In this document: positions 22,161-33,400 of the stretch, piece by piece
Layout: each line of letters opens with the position of its first letter
Numbering within the stretch: position 1 is the stretch's first letter
NCBI GenBank assembly: GCA_934045905.1
Contig: OW203771.1
Location: 1,798,001-1,862,000, forward strand
Length of the DNA stretch: 64,000 nucleotides
Origin: Leuctra nigra
Lineage: Eukaryota; Arthropoda; Insecta; Plecoptera; Leuctridae
Direction of reading: 5' to 3'
Notes under the pieces: generated by a model
Told to the model about the DNA's origin: nothing
The model's database searches: none
The model's input: only the letters and a program-made list of their open reading frames with translations
Position numbers and translations under genes: made by a program

Positions 22161-22585
22161 GAGATAATATAATATTAAATAATATATATAATATTATATT
22201 AATATTAAAAAAATATTATAATATTAAAATCTTTAAAAAGTGCATTAAAATTTGGTTCAAACAATTACCTCAATCCCACTGGGATACTGAATTAGATAGA
22301 TGCTCATCAAAATTTTACTCTAGTAATTTAAGTTTCAATTAATAAACAAATTATATCACATCAACTGCCTATACTCCAGCTATCTTGATTTTTAATCTGT
22401 ATTTAACCTACAAACTCCTCTCCCACACACAAGCATTTTGCTTATGTGGGTATTTATTTATTTATAATGTATAATGTAACACTGTAATGTAACAATGCAA
22501 ATTTTTTTCTAGATATGTATTATCATAAAGTGTATTATGTATGTAAAAACACAAATTAATAAATACATTTTGAAATCTGAATCTG

Positions 22586-23018
22586 AGTTGAGGATAGTTG
22601 GGGACAGTTGCGGACAAGTTGATACAGTTTTAACAGTTGGAGATAGATGGAGACAGTTGGATACAGTTAGAGACAGTTGGGTACAGTTGGGGACAGTTGG
22701 GGACAGTTGGAGACAGTTTGAGATAGTTGCGGAGACAGTTGGAGACATGTGTGGACAGTTGGGGACAGTTAGGGAAGTTGCGGACAGTTGGATACAGTTT
22801 TAAAAAGTTGGAGACAGTTAGAGACAGTTGAAGACAGTTGGGGACAGTTAAAAACAGTTGGGGACAGTTGGACACAGATAGGGACAGTTGAGGACAGTTG
22901 CGGACAGTTGGAGACAGTTGGAGACAGTTGGATACAGTTGCGGACAGTTGGAGACAGTTGGATACAGTTGGGGAGACAGTTGAGGACAGTTGGAGACAGT
23001 TGGAGACAGTTGGGTACA
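22586..23018 (-). repeat. 10-bp minisatellite, second reverse arm
   Basis: About 42 units of GGAGACAGTTG. This is the counterpart of the 21384 arm in the large palindrome and leads directly into GGGTACAGTTACCCAA and the right arm of the element. Confidence 0.93.
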
Positions 23019-23765
23019 GTTACCCAATTTTTTTTGCCGGGTCCCAGAATTGTGCTGACATGGTGGGGGGGGGGGGGGGGGGAGCGTGAAGTTGACCCCC
23101 CCCCATCTTTAGGGGTTGAAATCTCGGAAACTAGCAGAGCACAAATTCTAAAAATTTGCAGGGTTGTAGCACAAATTGGGCACAAATTTTTGCGCCGGGT
23201 CCCAGAATTTGTGCTGGGGTGGGGGGGGGGGGGGTCAACTTCACGCACCTGCTGTGCGCCCCGGACCCGCACGACGCTGGGGGCCCTCCCAGAGCTTAAA
23301 TACAAAGCAAACCATATATTCAAGCTGGTTAAGCCCTCCCCCCAGCCCCCCTCCCCAAAAAAATCTTTGAGTAATTTTTTTTTTACATTGGTCCAAATTC
23401 TAATTCGACTACTGATCACAAGACTATATCTATCCGTATCGGGTTGATAAAGGAGCCTTCGTAATGTATGCGAATTAATATGATTGTGAAAGTTGCTGCT
23501 TTACTGACCCCGGGAATAGCTGAGAAAACAATCGAATCAAATAACAGAATGGAGTAGTGAAAAATAAATTTAAGAAATGTAATTATAATTTCAAAACAAG
23601 TATAGAGTTTAAGTTCAATGTCAATAACTCATGAGTTTCTGACCGATTTGTCTGAAAATCGTCAAAATCTAAAATGTTAGTCTCAATGACAATTTTAAGA
23701 AGAAAAAAAAACAGGGCCCTTATACAATGGCCTTGTTCGCATCACGTATTTTAAAAGTAAGTGAC

Positions 23766-23960
23766 GGAACAGGTATGGCTGAGTGGTAACGCTCTGAACT
23801 TGTATTCCGGAGGCCCGGATTCCTTCCTGACTGAGGTTTTTTCGTGGTATTCCCTCAGTCGAGAGGCACATGCTGAGAAGGTAATCTACTATAATAGGCC
23901 ACGACCGCCTCCTTCCCATCATTACCTACTCTTCACCATCATCTCCCAATCATCATCAAT
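23766..23960 (+). mobile_element. tRNA-derived SINE, copy 3, box B deleted
   Basis: Matches copies 1 and 2 from GGAACAGG, but the segment holding GTTCGATTCCCGCGGCCG is missing between GGCCCG and TCCTTCCTGACTG. The internal pol III promoter is therefore broken and the copy cannot be active. Confidence 0.8.
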
Positions 23961-24579
23961 GCAGGACAAGTGGAATGTGCTCGTGGATATTGATGGGAAA
24001 CTTCCCGGGAATATTCACCAAGGCAGGGAATATTGGGAATTTATTAATTCTACGAAAATGTACGCTAAACAGAATCAATAGGAAAATAGTTCATCAAAAG
24101 TACATATTGATAGTTGATTTGTTATTCATTATTTATAATTCAAACGCAGTTGCAGAAAAAAATCAGATTTCGAATTTTAAAGATTTTGACAATTTAAAGC
24201 AAGCACCAGTTCACACCACCGCACTAAAATATCAAGTACAAATCGCGCATTGTGGGTCAAAATGAGCTCAAATTTCTTTCGATTGTCACAAAATTATAAA
24301 TAATTTAAATGGCAGCCAGGCCAAAAAAATCGTCGTTTTTAATAACTTAAAATGCTGAACTTCCGGTAACACACATTTTTATTTATTTATCATTCTACAA
24401 TACAACAAGCAGGTAATTACCAAATATATTTCTCACCTACAGGGAATTTATATTTACCTTGGGAATGCTCAATTAAAAAAAAAATACAAATTAATTATTG
24501 CATTTTAAATAATTAATAAATTAAATGAAATAAGGAAAGTAATACAAAAAATTTAAAATGACAACATATATGTTAAGAC

Positions 24580-24818
24580 AACACACTTTTTCCAATCTCA
24601 AAAGTGTAAATTTTCATTCATAAAATATGAAATAAAAAATCAGTGTAAATTTTGTCAGGAAAACTCTATTCTTACAAGTGATGTCATATTTTATTGTAAC
24701 CATGGCAACATCATTGTTGTTAGATATAAATGACACCACTCACCGGGATGGCGTTTTCCCGCCAAAATTTACACTGATTTTGAATTTCATATTTATGACT
24801 GAAGATTTTTACTTTTTA
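24580..24818. mobile_element. MITE family C, copy 1, with X-box
   Basis: Ends ACACACTTTTTCCAATCTCA and, reversed, AAAAAGTAAAAATC. Shares CTCAAAAGTGTAAATTTTCA and TGATGTCATATTTTATTGTA with 36314-36592. It contains GTAACCATGGCAAC at 24696-24709. Confidence 0.65.
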
Positions 24819-24955
24819 GGGCCGGTCTTTCATTAGTCTTCTAAACCAATAGTTAGTTTGGAACGATCATTCGAATATTGTCATTGGTTGTTGCCATGGT
24901 AATATAGTCCTAATGGACTCTTTAAAAACTAGCAAGGCATTGAAAAACTGGCCCC
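24819..24955. mobile_element. Short GGGCC-ended MITE
   Basis: GGGCCGGTCTTTCA at the left and, reversed, GGGGCCAGTTTTTCA at the right. Contains a near X-box, GTTGCCATGGTAAT, at 24890-24903. No clear target duplication. Confidence 0.5.
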
Positions 24956-26092
24956 AAGTATGAAAATAAAATAGTATGTTTTATCAGTAAATATGTTGAA
25001 ACTTTGAATTATACTTGTTAAAAATATCATGCATATTCCCCTTTGTGGTCAACATTAAATAATATCATGTACCTCTAGATAGATTTTCTCAACTGGCAAT
25101 AATGACTAGTTTAAGCGACCAAGAAATTGCATTCACTCACATAAACAAATTGAATATAAAATTGAAAAGTGTGACATAACTAATATGTACAAGTGGGAAC
25201 AGATTTAAGAATTAATCAATTAATTATATTATTTTATAATTGTTGTTACCTATATTAAATTCATTGTCGTTTTCCATTATTTGTTGATTATAGTTAAAAA
25301 TGAAATACCTTTAATAAAACTGAGACATTTCACCACTTTGAGATGCTTAAAATTGCATGACATATAAATATGTTTTCATCTCGGCGTTATGTCGCTAACC
25401 GGCTAGAAATATTACATATCATTTTTAATTAATCGAATTGGCAAGCATTGTAATAAAGATAAAAAAAATCCGAATAATTAAGAATATGAATACATATTTC
25501 ATATGCCATACAGATTTCCATTTTACTTATTTCTGTCGGAAAATATGTCAACAAGTAGGAACTATTTATAGGCCGTATTTCATATTAAACCAAACAAAAT
25601 ATTAGTATGGTTCTAGGCCTTTGTAACTCGGGCCATATTTGCATTAATTTATGCAAAATCAAATTATGTAATCACAATACAATCATTGTGTAATCACAAT
25701 GTAATCATTGTAAACAATACAATTATTGTATTGTTTAAGCCATTTTCAAAGCTTAATGTCGTAAAAAAATAAACATGCCTATAATAAGCAGTGAAGACAG
25801 CATGTAGCATAATAGTATACAAACATAAATACCAACATTTTAAAAGAGATGTTCAAACAAAAACAAACAATCAAATGAAGTTATTCAAATTTTCACAATT
25901 CGATATTTTGACTAGCATTTAGGTACTCAACTTCTGCAGGTAGACAGGTTAATCATAAATTATATTTCTTAAACTAAAGTTAAAATGATATTATAAAGGA
26001 AACACCGCATAGGTAGGTACAGAATGTTGGTGTGTTGATACGCATCAGGAAGTAAAAATGAGAAGTCAGGTTGCTTAACAATTTGTTTTTGG
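24956..26092. other. AT-rich intergenic sequence, nothing recognised
   Basis: No gene, no mobile element with visible ends. Short local palindromes occur at 25675-25735 (repeated TGTAATCACAAT / CAATCATTG). Confidence 0.5.
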
Positions 26093-27003
26093 AGCTGTTC
26101 ATAAAGTATGTCACACAAAATAGGCTACTATTCCCCCCCCCCCCCCACGTCATAAGTTGTCACACTTTTACAACCTCCCCTAAAAAGTATGTCACACCAG
26201 AAGACTCCACTCCCTTTAAAAAAATACACAAAATGCATATTTTCACCAATAGTCATTACCAACACCAATATTGCAAAGAAAAATTACATTGAAAGAATGA
26301 GAAAACACTAAACGTTGTACTGATTTACTGCAAAATATTACATTCAAAGAATAAGAAAAAAATATATAATTGTATTACATTTCTACATACCTATACATAC
26401 CTATAGTAAGTACCCTAAAGAGAGGAAAAATTCAAATCTCAGCTGAGAATAATAAATGTGATATTTCTTTTTGCTGAAACAAAGGTAGTACAAATTATCA
26501 CAAAATAAATACAACAAACTGTGACCGCGCTTGTCCGTCCTCCCCCCCCCCCCCCCCCCTCCCTCCCTCCCTGTCAAAGATTGTCACAGTAAAACAGACA
26601 CCCGCTACCCCTGTGGCGTGACATAGCGGCTGTGCATTAAGGACGTCACGCTTCATGGGGGGAGGGGTGGCACTAGTATGGGACACAGTGTGACAGAGGG
26701 AAGGGGGTCTGGAGGCAGTAGGACGTCACGTTTTGATGTAGATATTTTCAAGCATTTTAAATTTCATTTGATATTTCGGGACCTGAAATTTCGTTAAAAA
26801 CAATAAATTCTGACACATTTCATTAGAAATATTGTTCATAGTCAAACAAACTATATTTAAGGGAGGAAGAGACAGTTTTGTGACGTCCTTTTAGGGGGAG
26901 GGGGTCTCAGAAAGTGTGACACAGCGTGAAAGAGGGGGGAGTAGGGGTATCAAAATAACCAATTATTATCGTGACGTCCCATATGCATACTTTATGAACA
27001 GCT
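26093..27003. mobile_element. Element with 18-bp perfect inverted ends
   Basis: AGCTGTTCATAAAGTATG (26093-26110) and its exact reverse complement (26986-27003). Interior has C-runs at 26133 and 26541 and repeated GTGACGTC / TGTCACAC motifs in both orientations. No target duplication identified. It ends 100 bp before the 3' end of the GPCR coding region. Confidence 0.7.
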
Positions 27004-27102
27004 TTTGCTCTTGACCTTCGTTTAACTTCTGTGACGACTGTTGATATTTCGAATCACCTCAACCACGACCTGGTCGCGACCGAATGAGTAAAGGAACGCA
27101 CC

Positions 27103-27403
27103 CTAACGATCAGTACGCGCTATTTTACTCTCCATCTCCGTCAACGAGCTCCCAGTGGTGGACGCCGTTGGCTCGGCTCCGAGACGGACACCCACTCTGG
27201 TGGCGAGGGGACGCAGCTTGGCACGGACGAGGTTGTAGACGCTGCGATTGCAACAGAAGATGATGAAGATGAAGACGCCTTGCAGGAGGTTGACGATGTC
27301 GGTGATGAGCCACGCCCACACGGAGCCGCCGATCAGCAGTTGCAGGATCTCCGTCACCCAGGACACGCCCATCAGGCAGAACAGCTTGGTGAAGATCAGG
27401 AAA
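27103..27403 (-). CDS. GPCR exon 9: TM6, TM7, tail and stop
   Basis: 301 nt, acceptor GTGTCTTTCAG, stop TAG at 27105-27103. Encodes TM6 and TM7 and a 45-residue cytoplasmic tail rich in Arg and Ser/Thr. GC is much higher than in the flanking introns. Confidence 0.93.
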
Positions 27404-30400
27404 CTGAAAGACACAGTCGACACAATGACACTTTACATATTTGATTGTTTTGCTGAAATTGTCAACCCTTATCATCGATTTAATTAAAGAATATGGTCCC
27501 ATTGACTACTAAAACCCTGGCGCGGTGGTGGGGTTTGTGGTCAAAAACTAAATTTGTTTGATTTTTAAGGCCTACAATAATTGACGTAAAGGTGATTTAA
27601 GGGACGGAATGGGAAGGTTAAACATCGTAAGTTCGATAAGTCTGTTTAACGCAACGGTTGACGAAGGAAAAGAGTGATTGTTTTACGTCGCCGTTAACCC
27701 AAGAGTAGGTTGGGTTAACCTTAACGTTTCCTTGCCCACCTTGCGGTTGCGCTTCCTTGGCCAAACCCACTTCCTCCCGAAAGAATCTATTAAAGTTAAG
27801 TTCATAGCATAACCAATAATTCTTAAAGCAAAGCATGACCTACTTATCATCGTGATTTATGTGAATAGCAATACTGAATCGTTTACTAGCATCTCCAATT
27901 CGGTGTGGTAACGTTCTTAATTGAAGAGGTACTGAAATATAGAGCAACATCTCACCGGTGGCAGTTACCCAACGCGTTGCTAACTGATGACTTACTTATG
28001 CTTGTTCTTGCAGTTGTTGCTAGAGTCCTGCTCATTCAAGATGGCGGTCTGACGCTTGACCTTGAGGATTTTAAATAACGTGAAGGCGAAGAGGATGCAG
28101 TTGACGAGCAGGAGCAATGCGATTGGTCCGTAGAGGAACAGCCAGCGTGCAGCAGGGTCTGTAAGAACAGCAGACGTTAACTTGATGAATAATACAGGTT
28201 TTCTGGAACAAAATTTCCCTCTCCGGACAGTGCCGATTCCGGGCACCAGGGCCCAGATTCGTAAAGCTTGTCCCCTGGGGGAATTGATTGTTCACCCCAC
28301 TTTGGTGTCTCTAATAAGCAGTGCAAGAAGGGAGATTATTTTATATCCCCGGGGAAAAAGCTTTGAAAATCCCGAGAGGGGGCATATATTTTATTTAAGT
28401 AGGCAAAATCAAGTGCGAAAATGTTCGACTATGCAAAATCAAGTGAAATATCCTGTTTTATTAATGATAAAGTACCTGAATTCATTGTGCAGTGGTTCTT
28501 TTTCGCATGGCGAACATTTTCAACAAACTCGAGAATAGGCACCCAAGGTCCCTATGCGGTCCCGATGTGGTAGTTGCCGACCTTGAGTCTGCCGGCCATG
28601 GGTTGACTATACTATTGCCTTTAGTTATATTTACTGAACGCTACTCACTATTAAAGGAGCACTGTTTGACGCCGAACATCGGCTTTAAGACGGTGATGCT
28701 CGGCGAGAACTCGAACACAGCCATGACACACGTGACCACGCTGGTGCTGCCCCACGAGTACAGCGCGAACCACAGGAACCTGCGCGCCACGCTGTGCGCA
28801 GTGGCCTGGTTCCGCTGCAGTCCACTGCAAGAACAACAGAGCGTGTAAGAGATGGGAAGCCACTTGGATCTCTAGCAGGTACCAAGACATCAACATGGCT
28901 GTAGTGAAACAGAAGTGAGGACATTACATACGGCCTGCGGGGTTATTCTAAATTTCCGTGTCGTCTCGTTTCACGTGTCACTGCACACTGGAGTGCTATC
29001 TATTTAACACGGTAGTGACGCAGTATCAATTGATACGAGACGACAAGGAAATTTAGAATAACCCTCCTGGAGTGAAAGATGAAGGAGTTACCTGAACACC
29101 CAGGTGATCTCGAGGCACATGGAGTTGAGCCAGAAGAACGTGGAGAGAAGTGAGATCTGGATCACGAAACCTGACGAAATACAATCACAATTCATAGAAT
29201 ACTATTGGAAATAGTAGTAGTTGGATTTACCTTCACTTTAAGAAGTACTCACCCATGACTATACATGAGCCTTTGGAGAATCCCTGTTGGTTCCATTGTA
29301 AGACACATGCCGTGGTGTTGCTGACCAAAAGCATGACGTTGTGCGCCAACACCATGCGCTGATGCAGAGTCTGTCTGAGCTCCGGCAGCCACAGAGTCAA
29401 GAAGACCGTGAGAGAGAGGCCGATGATTCCAACCAGAAACAAGCAGCCGTAGACGACGCTCCAGTTGTTCAGAGCGACGTCATCGCGAGTACAGAAGAAT
29501 ATGACCTCGCCGTAGTCCACGGTGTAGTCGGCGCAGTAGTCGTTGACGGGGAAGATGCGGTTGTCCTTCAGTGACTAAAAGTGAAAGAAGACGTCATAAT
29601 GATGTGATCCCTTGTCTAGAACGTTATCCTGAGGAGAATAATAAGTACTCGATCGTGGACTAAAAGATTATTCTTATATTTTAATTTTGTCGTCAAATTC
29701 TTCATTTGAAACTTTCCAAATTTCCCTAAGTTCCGACAGCCTATCAACATACCCTTTGTATGTAAATGCATACACTACATACTTTGAAAATATTATAAAT
29801 GTTATGACCGATATCGGATTTTCTAACGTCTATTCGGAATTTGGATATTTTAACGTCCTTGTGGCTCCATTTAATACTTCCAGATATCGAACGACCATTC
29901 TATTACAGCCCTGTTGCAAATGCAACGTTCAGACTCTTCGCAGTTCAAATGTCTGGGATCGGATATTCAGAGGGTTTGGATACATTGGAAGATTAATACG
30001 TCGTGCCCAGACTGTTTGTTACCAAACAAATACTCTGTCAAGAACTCCACATGCCAGTAGATATAAAGAATATAACATAAGTTCGAATGTCTTGGACATA
30101 CCTTAAGACTGTAGTTGCTGAGCAGCTGGAGGTTCCTGGAGACATTCTTGCCGCCTGGACTTGGGTAAATGTTGTATGCGTTGGGGCAGGACGGTTTGCT
30201 GGCAACCAGACGGTAATAGACGTGCTCCGGATCCTGTAACTATAGCAACCAGTACGTCAGCATGGCATTACTGTATTGTGTGGGTGGAAAGAGAGTTTGG
30301 GGAAGATCCGAGAAATATTTACATTCAAACTATAAACTCCTTTTTAATTTTTGTTTCGTGCCTTGTTAAATAGGTGCCGGTTCTTCAACAAATCCCCCAA

Positions 30401-33400
30401 AACTACGCAATTTTGACGATTGCAGAAAAAACCCTTCGACCAATAGGTATATCTCAAATTTTACAAGTTTGATGTTCAAGTTAGTGTTGTTACTTGGGGA
30501 AAAAATTCAAAATTGATTTTGACATGGTATATCGCGAGAAAAGAATTACCTCAATTTCATTTAAAAAAACGATCAAGTAATTATTATTACTAATAATTAA
30601 CGAAGCAGAAAATTATAAATGTTGCAAGTGATAACCCTAACTATGTCCGCAACAAGCAGCAAAACACTCGCGCTTATAGCACAGAATGTCTTCACAACTA
30701 TGAGAATTTGTTCAACACACTAAAAAATAACCGCACCGAAACCGCTCCGATCGGTGCCCCAGTTTGACCGCAACAATATAATTATTGTTGCGGTTCAATA
30801 ATTATTCCCAGTTTATTACATACACATTTCATGTTACACCGTAGCACCGTTCAAGACTGTCAATTTCACACACGTTTGGTGTGAAAATTCGACCACTCCG
30901 GCCAATATTACACCGTTTTCACAATTATTTCTGGAGTGTGCATGATACCTTTGTATTTATAGATGGCACATATCTCCCCAAGGGCCCAGATTTACAAAGA
31001 CTTTTCCCCGGTGGTATTAAAAAAAAGCCCTTCACACCTAAGAGGAGTAAACCATCAATTCCCCCGGTGGAAAAGCTTTGTAAATTCCACTAGCGGATAA
31101 TACCCCACCGGTTGAGAGCCACTGTTCTACATGTGTATGTGTGGTAACTAACCTCGGTCTTCTCTAGGAGAGGCAACCAGTACTTGATCGCACCGTCAGC
31201 GACATCCTCGCAAGCTCTCGCATCCCCAGCGATAACTTTGCTGGCATTGATAGCTCTAGTATCACGACAACACTTCCGGACACAAGTAGCTTCCCCGCAC
31301 GGACAGAGGACGGCGATGTGATAATCTCCGGGACCGACGTCGACGCAGAAGGTGGAGGCGGAGAACTGCGTGGGGTGCGCGATGTGGAGGTGATGCCGAG
31401 CGGAGTCCTTGTGTACTGACAGCACGAAGTTGTTGGAATCGACGGAGAGGGTGAACTCTTTCTCGTAGTCGTCGGCGGAGGCGTTGCGGTTGAGGAGGAC
31501 GATGTCCTTGGAGGCGGCGTCGCACTTGGGGAACTCGTGGAGGATCAGAGTCTGTGGAGGTGCAACAATGTCTCCATTAGGTACATATAATAAACCACTT
31601 GTTTTCAAAATGTCTCTGCCTTGCAACAAGGTATACAAATAATCAGGATAATAACAATAATAAATTAAATTGATAAAATTAATAATCTAGTGGAGCGGTC
31701 GCTCCACCCAGCCAAGTCGTACCGTACACTCACAGTCACTCAACATACCGTAAATGCCTAATAAACTGAGGAGCAGACCAAACACTTTTACTGTAAGCAA
31801 CAACATAGCATTTTCGGCCTACTGGATCTCAAAATTGAAAAATCTCACATTGTTGCGAAATATCTTAATTTAGAGCTATGGCCCACCCCACCCCATATAA
31901 CAAATTTGGGAACAACAGGTTATGCCATTTGCGAGCTAGAGGGCCGTGAAAACAGTGAAATTACACCCCTTTTAAAACCTATCTGATGATATCACGAAAC
32001 ACCGCTATCACCGCCACAGCCTAAACGGCTAAACCGATTGACTTGAAATTTTTACCACATGTGCACTTTTGGCGTCTGGGGTGCCTTTTTATAAAACCAA
32101 CCGGAAGCCGCCATTTTGAAACCGGAAGTGACGTTATATCTCGAAAACGGCTACACCGATCGGAATAAAACTATCGCCAAATGATTCAGACGGTCATCTT
32201 TATGGAATATCAATAGTCAAAATATACATTTACTATTACCGAAACCGGAAATGACGTCATAAAAATGAAGAATCAGACTTGAATCACCTCTTACTACAAT
32301 AACTACATATTCAGAAAGCTTATAATGATACTTAACATTTATAAAAATAAATTCTAGGTGGCAGTAATTTCAGCCGCCATTTTTAAAAAAGGAAGTAATG
32401 CCATAACTCGAAAACGGTTGAACCTATTGGAACGATGCTTTCGCAATTCTTCATGGAATATCATTTTAAGCTTATATTTAGTACCAAACACAATTTTTCG
32501 TAGTACCCAATTCGGAAATTGCCTATTTTTTTAAAGGAATAAGTCACAAGTTAGGAACAAGTTGTGTAAATAAACTAAAAAAATTATTGATATCCCCATA
32601 AAAAACACTCCGTGTAAAAATACCAGCCAAGTCTCTTAACTATAAAAAAAATAGAAGAAATCTAAAAATTCAGCACTGAAAAGTAGTGATATCAAAAAAA
32701 GGGCCAAGTCAAAACTTCATTTTAAAAACCAAAATATACTTGGCGCATCGTTTTTAAGGGCATTATAGGTATAGGCACATTTAATTTCTGGCATATACTA
32801 TACTACTATATACACGATGCGCCAAGTATATTTTGGTTTTTAAAATGAAGTTTTGACTTGGCCCTTTTTTTGATATCACTACTTTTCAGTGCTGAATTTT
32901 TAGATTTCTTCTATTTTTTTATAGTTTAGAGACTTGGCTGGTATTTTTACACGGAGTGTTTTTTATGGGGTTGTATAGTACTACAAGTAAACAAACATAA
33001 CTATTTTAGATTATATAAGTGGTTCCTAAAGATTATAATTAAACCTTTTAAAGCTACTAAAACAATGTCTTAATATCGATCGATAACGTCGATAATATCT
33101 TATCGCCATGCATCACCACAAAACCACATCTGAGGGAGAGTCAAATCCATCACACTTATAAATAACCACACCAAAACCACTCCAATTCATGCCCCGCTTA
33201 ACCGTCAACATACGGGTTAATATCAAGATGCATGAGGTGTGGTGTTACTTAACGTACTTTTAACGCACATTTCACGTTACACCGCAGCACTGTTCAAGAC
33301 TTTTTCAATTTCTTACCGGTTTTGTAGGAAATTCTACAACTCCTATAAATATTACGCCGTTTTCACGGGAAAAAATCCGAAACTTTGTTTGTCAGTTGAC

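Larger units (their letters stand above)
21149..23250. mobile_element. 2.1-kb hAT-like palindrome with minisatellite arms, 8-bp duplication
   Basis: GCTGTGCG lies directly on both sides (21141-21148, 23251-23258). Ends are long near-perfect inverted repeats starting CAGGTGCGTGAAGTTGACC; the arms (21149-21380 and 23018-23250) match almost base for base. They include G/C runs of 14-18 and the block GGGACCCGGCGCAAAAATTT. Between them lie inverted arrays of a 10-bp repeat and an AT-rich centre. CAG-type ends and an 8-bp duplication indicate hAT. No transposase; the long frames (NCLQLSPTV, VGDSWRQLETV types) are repeat translation. Confidence 0.85.

Noticed and set aside
21288..23447. Long open frames on both strands (NCLQLSPTV and VGDSWRQLETV repeats)
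   Set aside because: They are translations of the 10-bp minisatellite and are open on both strands only because the unit lacks stops.
28182..28848. 118-codon plus-strand frames over GPCR exons 7 and 8
   Set aside because: Antisense of GC-rich coding exons and a MITE.
29687..30106. 139-codon plus-strand frame in a GPCR intron
   Set aside because: No recognisable domain, splice signals or codon pattern; antisense to a transcribed intron. Could be revisited if a homologue turns up.
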